NCBI RefSeq assembly: GCF_020295405.1
Contig: NZ_JADEYP010000004.1
Location: 1-64,000, forward strand
Direction of reading: 5' to 3'
Origin: Sphingobacterium bovistauri
GTDB taxonomy: Bacteria > Bacteroidota > Bacteroidia > Sphingobacteriales > Sphingobacteriaceae
Length of the DNA stretch: 64,000 nt
Of this stretch, positions 36,613 through 46,256 are shown piece by piece. The notes beneath the pieces are model-generated. The model did not search any database, was not told the origin of the DNA, and saw nothing but the letters and a program-made list of their open reading frames with translations. Made by a program: the position numbers and the translations under genes. Numbering within the stretch: the first letter of the stretch is position 1; each line of letters opens with the position of its first letter.

Positions 36613-39111
36613 ATGAAAAAGATATTATCCATTATACTTACGGTTTGTATTAGTACTGTAGCATGGGCGCAGCTCCAATCTCCTGAAGAGTTTTTAGGTC
36701 GTCAAATTGGAACTAAAATCACGCCGCATTGGAAGGTTTTAGAATATTACAAGCATGTAGCGACTCAAGCACCAGAACAGGTTAAATTTCAGCAGTATGG
36801 AGAGTCTATAGAAGGTAGGCCAATGTATGTGTTTTTTGTATCCTCCGCTAAAAATATCGCACGTCTTGAAGATATCCGAAAATCTAATTTGCAAATAGCA
36901 GGAGAGCTTTCTGGAAATACACTTTTGACAGATATGCCAGCCGTAATTTGGATGAGTAACAATGCGCATGGCAACGAAACTTCGTCGATGGAATCTTCCA
37001 TGAAGACTTTATATCAGTTAGTCAATCCAAAGAATGCTAGTATACAAAAGCAATTAGAAAACTCTCTGGTGATTATAGATCCATGTCTTAATCCTGATGG
37101 TACTGAACGTTATAATAATTGGCAAAATGGAATTTTAGGTGTGAAATATCATCCAGATTTATACGCGAGAGAACATAATGAACCTTGGCCAGGGGGACGT
37201 GTAAATCATTATTATTTTGATTTGAATAGAGATTGGGCTTGGCAAACACAACTAGAAAGCCAACAGCGTATGAAGATTTACAATGCTTGGTTACCGCATA
37301 TTCATATCGATTTTCATGAAATGGGGATCAATGCGCCTTATTATTTTCCTCCAGCAGCCGAACCATTGCACGAGGTAATTACACCTTGGCAACGCGAGTT
37401 TCAAACAACCATTGGTAAACATAATGCCAAATATTTCGATCAGCAGGGTTGGTTGTATTTTACAAAAGAACGGTTTGATCTTTTTTATCCTTCATATGGA
37501 GATACCTACCCGATGTATTCGGGTGCTATCGGTATGACCTATGAAAAGGCAGGGAATAGTTCCGCAGGATTGGGCGTATATACTGACCAAAAGGATACAT
37601 TGACGTTAGTGGATCGTGTTATTCAACACCATGCTTCAGGGATGAATTTAGTGGAAGTCGTTTCACAAAATTCACAGAAAGTCGTGGAAGAATTTAAAAA
37701 ATTCTACAAACAAGCGAATGGTGGTGAATTGGCAACTTTTCAAAGTTATGTTGTTAAATATGATGTCAATAGCGAAGGACGTATTCGTTCGTTGCTTGAC
37801 TTACTTGACAAGAATAATATTCGTTATTATGCTGCTGAAGGCGTTTTCAAAGGAATAGATTTTGCAACAAAGAAAAACACAACTTATACAGCGAAAGAGA
37901 AGGATCTTGTTGTACCAGGTAATCAACCTAAGGCAGCTTTGGTTCGAGTGTTGTTTGAACCTGAAGCTAAATTAGTGGATTCAGTGACCTACGATATCAC
38001 CGCCTGGTCTATGCCATATGTCTATGGACTGTCAGCTATAGCAAGTCAAACGAAAATTAGTTCCGTTAAAGCCTATTCTTTAGAAAAAATTAGTAATGCG
38101 TTGGAAGATAGCTTTGGCTACGCTATTAAATGGAATGGATTTAACTCAGCGCAAGTATTAACTTCATTGTTACAGCATAAAATTACAGTCAAGCGTTCTG
38201 AATATGCTTTTAAATTGAAAGGGGAAGATTTTCCTAGAGGATCACTGTTGGTAATGTCAAGTAACAATAAATCTGTTGATGTTAAAAAAGCATTAAAGAT
38301 AATTGCAGATGAAAATGCTGTCAAGATATATACTATTAATTCGGGAATAATTGACGGAGCTAAAGATTTTGGTAGTTCGGATGTGAAGACTATTAAAGCA
38401 CCAAAAGTATTAATGTTGGCGGGAGAAGGGCAACGATCATTGAATGTAGGGGAGGTGTGGCATTATTTCGATCAACAATTGAAATATCCAATTATTCTAG
38501 TAAATCCCAAAGATATCTCTAGAATAAAATGGACAGAGATTGATGTGTTTATTATGCCGAGCGGAAGCTATCCATTCTTGAATGATAAGTCCCAATCCGA
38601 TAATTTTGCCAATTGGGTACGAGCAGGAGGCAAAGTAATCGCTATTGAAAGTGCTATAGCGCAATTGTCTATCCAATCTTGGGTGAAAATTAAACCAATG
38701 AAGCAGGATACAACTGCGAAAGCGAAGGAGAGTCCATTAAAAGTTTATGGAGACCGTGAACGTGAATCGCTTAAAGAATATACTGCTGGTGCTATTTATA
38801 AAGTGGACTTCGATGCTACGCATCCTCTCATGTATGGCAATAAGGAATATTACACCCTACGTCAGGAAGGAACGCTTTATCAATATTTCAAAGATGGGGC
38901 AGGCTGGAATGTGGGATATATCAAAGAAAATGCATTGATGAGTGGTTTTGTCGGTCAACATCTAAGTAAACAAATCAAGAATGGTTTAGTCTTTGGGACT
39001 GAATCGGTAGGAGCAGGAACTATTGTATACTTAGCAGATAATGTATTATTTCGCAATTTTTGGGATTCAGGTAAATTGGTAATGGCTAATGCTGTTTTTC
39101 AAGTAGATTAG
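36613..39111 (+). CDS. M14-family zinc carboxypeptidase, secreted
   Basis: An 832-residue exported metallopeptidase from the ATG at 36613, which begins with a signal peptide (cleavage near VAWAQLQ). The M14 zinc site is H119/E122 in NNAHGNET and the third ligand H235 in IHIDFHEMG; the catalytic Glu is probably in MTYEKAG. The peptidase domain covers about residues 30-340. The remaining ~490 residues contain a Rossmann/glutamine-amidotransferase-like region (VLMLAGEGQRSLNVGEVWHY) seen in large Bacteroidota M14 proteins. The upstream in-frame ATG at 36562 adds 17 hydrophobic residues and is unlikely. Probably degrades extracellular peptides. Confidence 0.9.
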   Translation: MKKILSIILTVCISTVAWAQLQSPEEFLGRQIGTKITPHWKVLEYYKHVATQAPEQVKFQQYGESIEGRPMYVFFVSSAKNIARLEDIRKSNLQIAGELSGNTLLTDMPAVIWMSNNAHGNETSSMESSMKTLYQLVNPKNASIQKQLENSLVIIDPCLNPDGTERYNNWQNGILGVKYHPDLYAREHNEPWPGGRVNHYYFDLNRDWAWQTQLESQQRMKIYNAWLPHIHIDFHEMGINAPYYFPPAAEPLHEVITPWQREFQTTIGKHNAKYFDQQGWLYFTKERFDLFYPSYGDTYPMYSGAIGMTYEKAGNSSAGLGVYTDQKDTLTLVDRVIQHHASGMNLVEVVSQNSQKVVEEFKKFYKQANGGELATFQSYVVKYDVNSEGRIRSLLDLLDKNNIRYYAAEGVFKGIDFATKKNTTYTAKEKDLVVPGNQPKAALVRVLFEPEAKLVDSVTYDITAWSMPYVYGLSAIASQTKISSVKAYSLEKISNALEDSFGYAIKWNGFNSAQVLTSLLQHKITVKRSEYAFKLKGEDFPRGSLLVMSSNNKSVDVKKALKIIADENAVKIYTINSGIIDGAKDFGSSDVKTIKAPKVLMLAGEGQRSLNVGEVWHYFDQQLKYPIILVNPKDISRIKWTEIDVFIMPSGSYPFLNDKSQSDNFANWVRAGGKVIAIESAIAQLSIQSWVKIKPMKQDTTAKAKESPLKVYGDRERESLKEYTAGAIYKVDFDATHPLMYGNKEYYTLRQEGTLYQYFKDGAGWNVGYIKENALMSGFVGQHLSKQIKNGLVFGTESVGAGTIVYLADNVLFRNFWDSGKLVMANAVFQVD

Positions 39112-39181
39112 AGAAAATTCATAATTTGCAGATATCAGTGTAGTTAAAAATATTTCTATATTTGATGGTTAACTTATTTAT

Positions 39182-39292
39182 ATGCAAATCAACTTAAAAA
39201 ATATCTTTTATCTTCTAGTAATTGTATGCTTTATAGTTGCAGTAGTAAAGAATTTGCCAGCGATTATTAAAGGTATAGAATCCGTATTATAA
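39182..39292 (+). CDS. Possible 36-residue single-pass membrane peptide
   Basis: A short frame after the M14 gene encodes MQINLKNIFYLLVIVCFIVA followed by VVKNLPAIIKGIESVL. One membrane helix and a Lys-containing tail are visible. However, its last codons form the left arm of the terminator hairpin (39274-39317), so the frame may be accidental. No ribosome-binding site is seen. Confidence 0.35.
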   Translation: MQINLKNIFYLLVIVCFIVAVVKNLPAIIKGIESVL

Positions 39293-39317
39293 ACTTTTCT
39301 TATATACGGATTCTATA
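39274..39317. terminator. Bidirectional hairpin at the mfd 3' end
   Basis: A perfect 14-bp stem (39274-39287 with 39304-39317) with a 16-base loop lies between the M14 gene and mfd. It ends 2 bases before the mfd stop codon. Confidence 0.55.
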
Positions 39318-39318
39318 T

Positions 39319-42300
39319 TTACACCATCTGCTTTAGCAAATGCAGGGCATAATCAATAGTCGAAATATTACTTAATGCCAAACGCAATTGTCCTTTTACT
39401 TCTTTCAAATTACTGATAGAAGGGTTAGCACCTACGAAAGCCAATACTTTTCCAAATTGATCAGACTCAAAATAACTGGATTTAGCATTACTTACAAAGA
39501 AGCCTTTCAGTATTTGTTTTTTGTATGAAATCTTTTCAAAACCAATTTCTTTTCCTAACCACTGCAAACGTAGGGTATTGAACAGTTCAAAGACCGGTGC
39601 AGGAATAGCACCAAAACGATCTTCTAATTCTTTCTCAAAAGCCAACAACTGTTCCTCATTTTCCAACTTCGCAATATCATTATACAGATTATAACGCTCA
39701 CCGATATTCGTCACATACTCATCTGGTATCATGACTTCCAAATCCGTGTCAATTTGTGTAAAGGAAACATATTTTCGGTTTTGTTCGTCCGCAAACAACT
39801 CACCAAACTCATCATCTTTTAACTCTTGTACAGCTTCATCCAAAATCTTGTTGTACATCTCAAAACCAATCTCTGCGATAAAACCAGATTGTTCTGCGCC
39901 TAATAAGTTACCCGAACCACGAATATCCAAATCGCGCATCGCCACATTGAAGCCTGATCCCAACTCAGAGAATTCCTCAATCGCCGAAAGACGTTTGTAG
40001 GCTTCTGGTGTCAATGTAGACATCGGAGGACTCAACAAGTAACAAAATGCTTTTTTGTTAGAACGACCTACGCGACCACGCATTTGGTGCAAATCACTCA
40101 ACCCAAACATATGCGCATGGTTGATGATAATGGTATTGGCATTCGGAATATCAAGACCTGCTTCGATAATCGTCGTAGCGACTAAGACATCAAAGTCATG
40201 GTTGATAAATTTCAACATTACATCTTCGAGATCATCGCCTTCCAACTGACCGTGCGCTACGCCTACGCGTGCTCCAGGTACGAGCTTTTGTATCATCGCA
40301 CCTAATTGCTTCAAGTCGGCAACACGATTGTGAATAAAGAATACCTGTCCTCTACGATCTAATTCGTAAGAAACGGACTCTTGTATCAATGTTTCGTTGA
40401 AAACATGTAACTCGGTCTGTACGGGCTGTCTATTGGGTGGAGGTGTAGAGATGATACTCAAATCGCGGGCACCCATCAACGAAAAGTGTAATGTACGCGG
40501 AATAGGTGTTGCGGTCAATGTCATCGAATCTACATTGGCGCGCATCAATTTGAGTTTTTCTTTGACTGAAACACCAAATTTTTGTTCTTCATCGATAATC
40601 ATCAGACCGAGGTCTTTGAATTTCACATCCTTGCTGACCAGTCTGTGCGTACCGATGATAATATCTATTTTACCCTCTTCGAGTTTTTTAAGGGTTTCTT
40701 TTATCTGTTTGCTTGATTTAAAACGATTGATGTAATCAATATTAGCAGGTAGTCCTTTTAGACGCTCTGAAAATGTACGGTGATGTTGTGACGCCAAAAT
40801 AGTTGTTGGTACCAATACCGCCACTTGCTTGCTATCTGCTACGGCTTTGAACGCTGCACGTACCGCGACTTCGGTCTTACCGAAGCCCACATCACCACAG
40901 ACCAATCTATCCATCGGGTGCGGTGATTCCATATCACGCTTCACATCGTTGGTTGCTTTCTCTTGGTCTGGTGTATCTTCGTAGATAAACGAAGCCTCCA
41001 ATTCTTTCTGCAAATAGGTGTCAGGACTAAAGGCATTACCTGTTTGCGCTTTACGCAAGGCGTACAATTTAATCAAATCACGCGCAATATCTTTAACCTT
41101 TTTCTTGGTTGTTTTCTTCAGTTTGTCCCACGCATCTGTACCCAGCTTATTCATCTTCGGAATCGTGCCTTCCTTGCCCGAATACTTTGAAATACGGTTC
41201 AAGGAGTTGATATTGACATACAACAGATCATTGTCTGCATAAATCAGACGTATCATCTCTTGCGTCTTACCGTTGACATCTACCTTCTCCAATCCTGCAT
41301 ATTTACCCACACCGTGATCGATATGGGTGATGTAATCGCCAGGTTTGAGGTCGCGCAATTCTTTCAATGTAATCGCTTGCGAACGCTCATATGCTTTGAT
41401 GCGCTTGTATTTGTAATATCGATCAAAGATTTGGTGATCTGTATAACAAGCCAACTGAATCGTGTCATCACGGAATCCTTCGCGCAAGGCTTTGTAGACT
41501 GGCGTAAAAGTTACAGACTTATCTATATCATCCAATATTGCGTAAATACGCTCTACTTGTTTTGTCGAATCCGAAAAGATCAGATTCTTAATCTTTTTAC
41601 TTTCGTTTTCTTTGAAATTGTGAATCAACAGGTTGAAATCCTTGTTGAAAGAAGGCTGTGGATGGGTATCAAATAAGATAACTTCGTCCGCCTTGAAGAA
41701 GAATTGTTTTCCAAATTCCACATTTGGAAAATCAAACAACATCGAACCGAAGTTCTTGTCGTCTGTAAAGGTAAATCGTGGATCGACTAAATCTGGATTG
41801 TTCTTTAGATCGGCTTCTGAAAGAGCTTTCCACAGTTGTGAAGCTTTTTTGTAGCCTTCTTGAATCACATCAAAAGTGAATTGCACATCTTTGATCCAAA
41901 TCACTGAATCACGATCAATATATTCCAATAGGGAAATATGATTGTTGGCTAAAAACTTGGCTTGTACATTGGGTACAATCGTTACGGTGTGAATCTTGCT
42001 CACCGAAAGCTGACTTTCGATATCAAAGGTACGGATGCTTTCAATCTCATCTCCGAAAAACTCGACACGGTACGGTAAATCATTCGAAAAGGAGAAAATA
42101 TCGACAATACCGCCACGAATGGCAAATTGTCCCGGCTCATACACAAAGTCAACACGTTCAAAGTCGTATTCGTACAAGAACTCATTGATGAATTCAATGC
42201 TTAGCTTCGTATTCTGTGTGATTGGTAACGTATTTTTCTCTAAATCTTGACGATTAATTACCTTCTCGGCAATAGCTTCGGGATAAGTAACCACTATCTT

Positions 42301-42654
42301 CGGCAGTTCGGAAGTGTGATTGAGCGAACTTAAAGTCTCTGCACGTTGTAACACATGCGCGCTATCCAATTGGGTGAAATCAAAAGCTTTACGGTAAGAG
42401 GCTGGAAAAAACAAAATCTGCTTGTCAAACAAGCTCTCTAAATCACTCAAAAAGTACGATGCCTCCTCGTGCGTTGGCAAAATAAAGACATAGGGGCGCT
42501 CTTGCAAATGGTACGCCGAAGCCGCTACCATCGCATCCGATGACCCAATAAGTCCTTTGAGTTGGATTTTAGGATTTTTACTTTGAATTGCTTTTACAAG
42601 TGTAGTGACTTGTGTTGTTTTTCCGTAATGTGCTAAGATTTCTTGAATATTCAC
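39319..42654 (-). CDS. mfd: Transcription-repair coupling factor Mfd
   Basis: Mfd removes RNA polymerase stalled at DNA damage and recruits UvrA. The 1111-residue length fits. In order are the UvrB-like N-terminal region, the CarD/RNA-polymerase-interacting domain ([20 protein letters not shown] near residue 470), helicase motif [13 protein letters not shown], the DEEQ box in [11 protein letters not shown], the [12 protein letters not shown] motif III, motif [16 protein letters not shown] and the C-terminal TRCF domain. The start codon is GTG at 42654, preceded by a TAACTTTG box 21 bases upstream. Monocistronic. Confidence 0.97.
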   Translation of the reverse strand: MNIQEILAHYGKTTQVTTLVKAIQSKNPKIQLKGLIGSSDAMVAASAYHLQERPYVFILPTHEEASYFLSDLESLFDKQILFFPASYRKAFDFTQLDSAHVLQRAETLSSLNHTSELPKIVVTYPEAIAEKVINRQDLEKNTLPITQNTKLSIEFINEFLYEYDFERVDFVYEPGQFAIRGGIVDIFSFSNDLPYRVEFFGDEIESIRTFDIESQLSVSKIHTVTIVPNVQAKFLANNHISLLEYIDRDSVIWIKDVQFTFDVIQEGYKKASQLWKALSEADLKNNPDLVDPRFTFTDDKNFGSMLFDFPNVEFGKQFFFKADEVILFDTHPQPSFNKDFNLLIHNFKENESKKIKNLIFSDSTKQVERIYAILDDIDKSVTFTPVYKALREGFRDDTIQLACYTDHQIFDRYYKYKRIKAYERSQAITLKELRDLKPGDYITHIDHGVGKYAGLEKVDVNGKTQEMIRLIYADNDLLYVNINSLNRISKYSGKEGTIPKMNKLGTDAWDKLKKTTKKKVKDIARDLIKLYALRKAQTGNAFSPDTYLQKELEASFIYEDTPDQEKATNDVKRDMESPHPMDRLVCGDVGFGKTEVAVRAAFKAVADSKQVAVLVPTTILASQHHRTFSERLKGLPANIDYINRFKSSKQIKETLKKLEEGKIDIIIGTHRLVSKDVKFKDLGLMIIDEEQKFGVSVKEKLKLMRANVDSMTLTATPIPRTLHFSLMGARDLSIISTPPPNRQPVQTELHVFNETLIQESVSYELDRRGQVFFIHNRVADLKQLGAMIQKLVPGARVGVAHGQLEGDDLEDVMLKFINHDFDVLVATTIIEAGLDIPNANTIIINHAHMFGLSDLHQMRGRVGRSNKKAFCYLLSPPMSTLTPEAYKRLSAIEEFSELGSGFNVAMRDLDIRGSGNLLGAEQSGFIAEIGFEMYNKILDEAVQELKDDEFGELFADEQNRKYVSFTQIDTDLEVMIPDEYVTNIGERYNLYNDIAKLENEEQLLAFEKELEDRFGAIPAPVFELFNTLRLQWLGKEIGFEKISYKKQILKGFFVSNAKSSYFESDQFGKVLAFVGANPSISNLKEVKGQLRLALSNISTIDYALHLLKQMV

Positions 42655-42674
42655 TTAAGTCCCAATGTTTTCAC

Positions 42675-42682
42675 CAAAGTTA
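42675..42682 (-). promoter_or_regulatory. -7 box of mfd
   Basis: TAACTTTG on the minus strand, 21 bases before the GTG start, supports that start codon. Confidence 0.5.
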
Positions 42683-42760
42683 GTAAAAATATGGGAGTGA
42701 GGATTAGTCCTATTTTCTGTGATTATAATTTTATTATCTTAGTGAACAAACCAATAACCT

Positions 42761-43150
42761 ATGAAGCTAATACTGTTTACACTAGTATTGATCTTGTCCT
42801 ATAATAATAGTTTCTCACAACACAAAGTCTGTGTAGATGTTGTTAAAAATGATGCGGGGAAATATTATATTCTCTATTCTGATAGTACTTGGGATATAAC
42901 TTCAAAATCTACTTTTGATGTATATAATATTGTTAAAAGTAATATTTCTGAAAAAACTGTTAGTAATAGAGTTACCTATTTAGGATCTAAACCTATTCAA
43001 TCTTCGACTACGAATACAATACAAACTTCAACGAAAAGTAGCAAAAAGAAGACTTCAACTACCTCATCTATTTGCTGGGGAAGAACAAAAAAGGGTTCTC
43101 CTTGTCAAAGGCGGGTAGTAGGTGGAGGCTATTGTTATCAACATAGATAG
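42761..43150 (+). CDS. Secreted protein with C-terminal Cys3-His motif (DUF5763-like)
   Basis: A 129-residue exported protein: signal peptide (cleavage near NSFSQHK), a short beta-rich domain (VCVDVVKNDAGKYYILYSDS), a Ser/Thr/Lys-rich linker of about 45 residues, and a compact tail with C105, C115, C125 and H128 in the pattern CWGRTKKGSPCQRR...YCYQH. This tail resembles small zinc-like modules I recall as DUF5763, which occur at protein ends in Bacteroidota. A zinc module on an exported protein is unexpected. Function unknown. Confidence 0.7.
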   Translation: MKLILFTLVLILSYNNSFSQHKVCVDVVKNDAGKYYILYSDSTWDITSKSTFDVYNIVKSNISEKTVSNRVTYLGSKPIQSSTTNTIQTSTKSSKKKTSTTSSICWGRTKKGSPCQRRVVGGGYCYQHR

Positions 43151-43282
43151 AGGTAAAGAATACAACTCGACGTTTTATAATCAAGTTGTCTTTTATTTAT
43201 ATTCTGTGCTAGAATGCTATGAATTTTGTTACTGCAAGATTGTAGTTCTTTTGTAACAAAATTTGGAAAGAATTTTATAAAC

Positions 43283-43310
43283 AAAAAAAAGCCTGCACTC
43301 CTGCAGACTT
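43283..43310 (-). terminator. Terminator of the NTF2-like gene
   Basis: A 9-bp stem (43289-43297 with 43302-43310) with one G-U pair on the minus strand is followed there by T8. Confidence 0.75.
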
Positions 43311-43336
43311 TTATACTAAACAAAATTACCCAGTAC

Positions 43337-43762
43337 CTATGGGTAAGTCGTTACGACTTTATTAATTTTCCAGCCTTCAGCAGATTGGATCAATGTAATG
43401 TAGTCTACTCTTTTAAACGAACCGAAATCCATAGTGACTTTGCTAATTGTCGTGCTACCCACTTGATCTAAGATCTCAATAGTTTGTGTCGAGTTATATT
43501 TTAAGTCCTTGACAGAATTCAAGTAGTTAACATAATCTTTCTTGCCAAATTTGTCGTTGTTAGCCGTGTTGCTGTATTCAAAGTTATCAGCAAACATTTC
43601 TTTGGTGTATTCCGAATTGCCCAATAAGGATGCACCTACATAGTTCATGACAACTTCCTTGCTGTTTAATTCTTTGAAAGGTTTGCTATCAGCGTGAGCA
43701 TAAAAAGCAGTTGATACTAATGCGATAACTGCTACTGCGATTGTTTTTATATTTCTTTTCAT
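43337..43762 (-). CDS. Exported NTF2-like (nuclear transport factor 2 family) protein
   Basis: A 141-residue protein with a signal peptide (cleavage near FYAHADSK). The mature part has the NTF2/SnoaL-like pattern: a helical VVMNYVGASLLGNSEYTKEM, FADNFEYSN, then strands ending in WKINKVVTTYP. Such cone-shaped folds bind small ligands or act as minor enzymes; no catalytic residues can be assigned. The gene has a TACCTTTG -7 box and a pair of palindromes further upstream (see regulatory entry), suggesting it is specifically regulated. Confidence 0.82.
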   Translation of the reverse strand: MKRNIKTIAVAVIALVSTAFYAHADSKPFKELNSKEVVMNYVGASLLGNSEYTKEMFADNFEYSNTANNDKFGKKDYVNYLNSVKDLKYNSTQTIEILDQVGSTTISKVTMDFGSFKRVDYITLIQSAEGWKINKVVTTYP

Positions 43763-43798
43763 AACTGTAATATTTTAATTTCTGGTGTTTTGTTAAGA

Positions 43799-43806
43799 CA
43801 AAGGTA
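43799..43806 (-). promoter_or_regulatory. -7 box of the NTF2-like gene
   Basis: TACCTTTG on the minus strand, 37 bases before the ATG. A TTTC at 43826-43829 region lies at roughly the -33 spacing. Confidence 0.5.
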
Positions 43807-43815
43807 TAGTAGTAA

Positions 43816-43839
43816 CGTGGGCCACGAAACGTCGTTTCG
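43816..43839 (-). promoter_or_regulatory. Overlapping palindromes, candidate operator
   Basis: CGTGGGCCACG (43816-43826) and CGAAACGTCGTTTCG (43825-43839) are perfect odd palindromes that share CG. They sit at and just upstream of the -33 position of the NTF2-like gene. A dimeric regulator could bind here; none can be named. Confidence 0.45.
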
Positions 43840-43945
43840 ACCAGTAGGAGTAGATTTTCGGTAGAACGGGAAAAGAAATCGGTGAGAATATTTGAAGTAA
43901 TTAAATTGTTCGGTTAAAATAAGTATTTATGGCTAATAGCCCTCT

Positions 43946-44161
43946 ATGCCGGGCAGGCATCCTACTTTTATCGCAAAAGTAGGCAAAGCTCGTCGCTACA
44001 CCGAGTTGTCACAACGCTTTACCATCCTTGCAATTGGCAACTCACTAAGGCGACATTTATAGTATAACAACGAATTGTACAATAATTTGATTGTAAACAA
44101 ATAAGCATTTTTAATTGTCACTATAATAGCAATAATAAAAAAGTATTTGCCAGCCCGGCAT
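43946..44161. repeat. Possible small repeat element bounded by inverted repeats
   Basis: ATGCCGGGC (43946-43954) and GCCCGGCAT (44153-44161) are exact inverted copies. Inside lies a hairpin (43961-43983) with a 9-bp stem CCTACTTTT/AAAAGTAGG. The left part is GC-richer than its surroundings and contains no gene. CCTACTTTT...AAAAGTAGG hairpins are familiar to me as dispersed intergenic repeats in Bacteroidota, but copy number cannot be tested here. Confidence 0.4.
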
Positions 44162-44184
44162 GTGGGCATGAAACTAGAATGATT

Positions 44185-44736
44185 TTAGCTTATTATTAGG
44201 CCATGTTCTTCCGCAAAGGCAAGAACCTTTTCATAGGACTCTTTCAAATCAAACTGTAAGTCTTCGTGCAGTTTGTCATATTTGTTGAAGGTCGTTTTAA
44301 GGCGTGCGGCTACATAGCGTTGCAATTTGTCTGCGGCAGCCACATAGGTTTTTTGGAATAAAATAGGGTAGTGTTCGAAAGCAGCTTCAAGTATTAATAA
44401 TCTAAATTCAGATTCGCTAAATTTATCTTTTGTCACTTTCTCATGTTCGTTTATCATACCGCTAGCTTGTCGGAGCAATACGGTTAGTGCGCGGTAATGG
44501 GAATACATCGCGACATTCTTGATGCCCGAACGATTGGGCTCAAACAATTCATTAAGTCGCTCGCGCAAGGCATTAATGCGTTCTTCCAAATCCACTTCAT
44601 CTTCCAACAATTGAAAGTGCAATTGTTTGATTAGCATTTTGTCTTTGCTAATCAAACGTACCAACAATTTGTCTTTCTCCTTTGGAGGAAGATTTAGAAC
44701 AGCTGCTTTGAGTTCGGAGTCTTTGTGTAAGGACAT
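44185..44736 (-). CDS. Conserved helical protein of unknown function
   Basis: A 183-residue, highly charged protein predicted to be all-helical, without signal peptide or membrane segment. It begins SLHKDSELKAAVLNLPPKEK and continues DKLLVRLISKDKMLIKQLHF, then LEERINALRERLNELFEPN (coiled-coil-like, about residues 50-68). I do not recognise a named family, though the opening is reminiscent of short conserved Bacteroidota proteins. It is divergent from an AraC regulator gene. Confidence 0.7.
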   Translation of the reverse strand: MSLHKDSELKAAVLNLPPKEKDKLLVRLISKDKMLIKQLHFQLLEDEVDLEERINALRERLNELFEPNRSGIKNVAMYSHYRALTVLLRQASGMINEHEKVTKDKFSESEFRLLILEAAFEHYPILFQKTYVAAADKLQRYVAARLKTTFNKYDKLHEDLQFDLKESYEKVLAFAEEHGLIIS

Positions 44737-44881
44737 TGGGTTAAAGTTAACAAGAAAAATTGTAAAGTGAATGCGTACAGCCCACGATTGGGCTGGTGTT
44801 ATTTACTTATCCATAAAAAGTGCCATTAAATATACTAATACTACCATATATAATGGCGTATTCAAAGTATCTTTGTGTACG

Positions 44882-45730
44882 ATGGCAAAAGTTCCTGTTA
44901 TAGCGCAATGTGTCGTGTCTGATGGGCTCAATCAAGATATTATGATTGAGAGCTTGTCGGATTATCTGGTTCGAAATTCGAATTTAGTATTTCCACATCG
45001 CCATAATTTTTACCATTTTGTGCTATTCACGGCAGGACAAGGATCTCATACGATAGATTTTGAAAAGTTCGTCATCGAGCCTTGGCAAATCTATTTTATG
45101 TCTCCAGGGCAAATTCATACTTGGGAATTTGAAGGAGATATGCAGGGATATGTAGTGAATTTTCATAGGGATTTGTTCAAGAATATACTATTGCGTTCAG
45201 ATTACTTGACGACATTGTCTTTTTTCTCAGGATTGGTGAGGGATGAAGTATTTGTAGTAAATGAGGAAGACAGGCCTTTGGTTTTGGAGATTTTAGAACG
45301 GCTAGTAAAGGACAATACACAGAATGATTTTGTATCGAGTTCGCTATATTATCTTTTCAATTTGTTGAATGCCCGAGGCTTACCTTCTTTGAATCAAGAT
45401 ACAAATGCGTACAATCATACCTTGTTGCGTAATTTTTTGAATCTAATTGAAGCAAATTTTACGTCCTTACGTCTTCCGAAAGAATATGCAGCACTGTTAT
45501 ACATCACACCAAATCATTTGAATGCGCTATGTAAAGAATTGTTGGGACAATCTGCGGGTGAACTCATTCGTGACCGTGTGATTTTGGAAGCGAAGCGTCT
45601 ACTGGTGATTAAAGATTATTCGGTAGCTGAAATAGCATATGAACTGAATTTTAACGATAATTCGTATTTTACGAAGTTTTTCAAGAAAGCGGTAGGACTA
45701 ACACCTGAAGAGTTTAGGAAAAACATATAA
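44882..45730 (+). CDS. AraC-family transcriptional regulator
   Basis: A 282-residue regulator from the ATG at 44882. The N-terminal half is a cupin-like sensor domain (RHNFYHFVLFTAGQGSHTID and WQIYFMSPGQIHTWEF). The C-terminal ~95 residues hold the AraC double helix-turn-helix: LPKEYAALLYITPNHLNALC, then YSVAEIAYELNFNDNSYFTK and FFKKAVGLTPEEFRKN. The open frame extends upstream to 44771 but the extra 37 residues show no domain. A DUF983 gene follows 21 bases later, perhaps cotranscribed. The effector is unknown. Confidence 0.9.
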   Translation: MAKVPVIAQCVVSDGLNQDIMIESLSDYLVRNSNLVFPHRHNFYHFVLFTAGQGSHTIDFEKFVIEPWQIYFMSPGQIHTWEFEGDMQGYVVNFHRDLFKNILLRSDYLTTLSFFSGLVRDEVFVVNEEDRPLVLEILERLVKDNTQNDFVSSSLYYLFNLLNARGLPSLNQDTNAYNHTLLRNFLNLIEANFTSLRLPKEYAALLYITPNHLNALCKELLGQSAGELIRDRVILEAKRLLVIKDYSVAEIAYELNFNDNSYFTKFFKKAVGLTPEEFRKNI

Positions 45731-45751
45731 ACATTAGAAATACATAATACT

Positions 45752-46165
45752 ATGTCTACAGAATATACAATACCTGGTGAATTTAAAAGTGCAGTGGAGG
45801 GCAAATGTCCAAGATGTCGCAAAGGAAATATGTTTAGAGCGCCATTATTGAGTTTTAAATCTAAGAAGATGTATGAACAATGTCCGCATTGTGATTTGAA
45901 ATTTGAGAAAGAGCCCGGTTATTTTTACGTAGCGATGTACGTGAGTTATGCTTTTATAGTGGCACAATTGGTAGCTTCTTGTGTAGCAACATATGTTTTG
46001 ACAGGCAATTTGGAATCTCCTTGGTTATATTTATCTGTTGCGGTTGGGGTTGCTATTTTATTAGCTCCATTTAATTACCGTTATTCGCGAATAGTATTAA
46101 TGTATTGGCTGACACCACAATTTAAATTTCAAGGAAAGCATTTTTTGAAATCTAAAGAACTATAA
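45752..46165 (+). CDS. DUF983 family membrane protein
   Basis: A 137-residue protein with a Cys4 knuckle (C19, C22, C44, C47 in KCPRCRKG and QCPHCDLKFEKEPG), then two membrane helices (about 60-85 and 94-112). CPxC...CPxC followed by PGYFYVAMYVSYAF is the DUF983 signature. DUF983 proteins occur near cytochrome oxidase genes in some phyla, but no such genes are here. Function unknown. Confidence 0.9.
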   Translation: MSTEYTIPGEFKSAVEGKCPRCRKGNMFRAPLLSFKSKKMYEQCPHCDLKFEKEPGYFYVAMYVSYAFIVAQLVASCVATYVLTGNLESPWLYLSVAVGVAILLAPFNYRYSRIVLMYWLTPQFKFQGKHFLKSKEL

Positions 46166-46256
46166 ATTTTATAATTTATTTGTAACAAAATAATGGGGAT
46201 TTATTTCATCGTGAGATAAATCCCTAATTTTATTCCTTTATCTATTAATTCAACAT

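Noticed and set aside
41260..41676. 138-codon frame opposite mfd
   Set aside because: Antisense shadow of mfd, which is fully supported by motifs.
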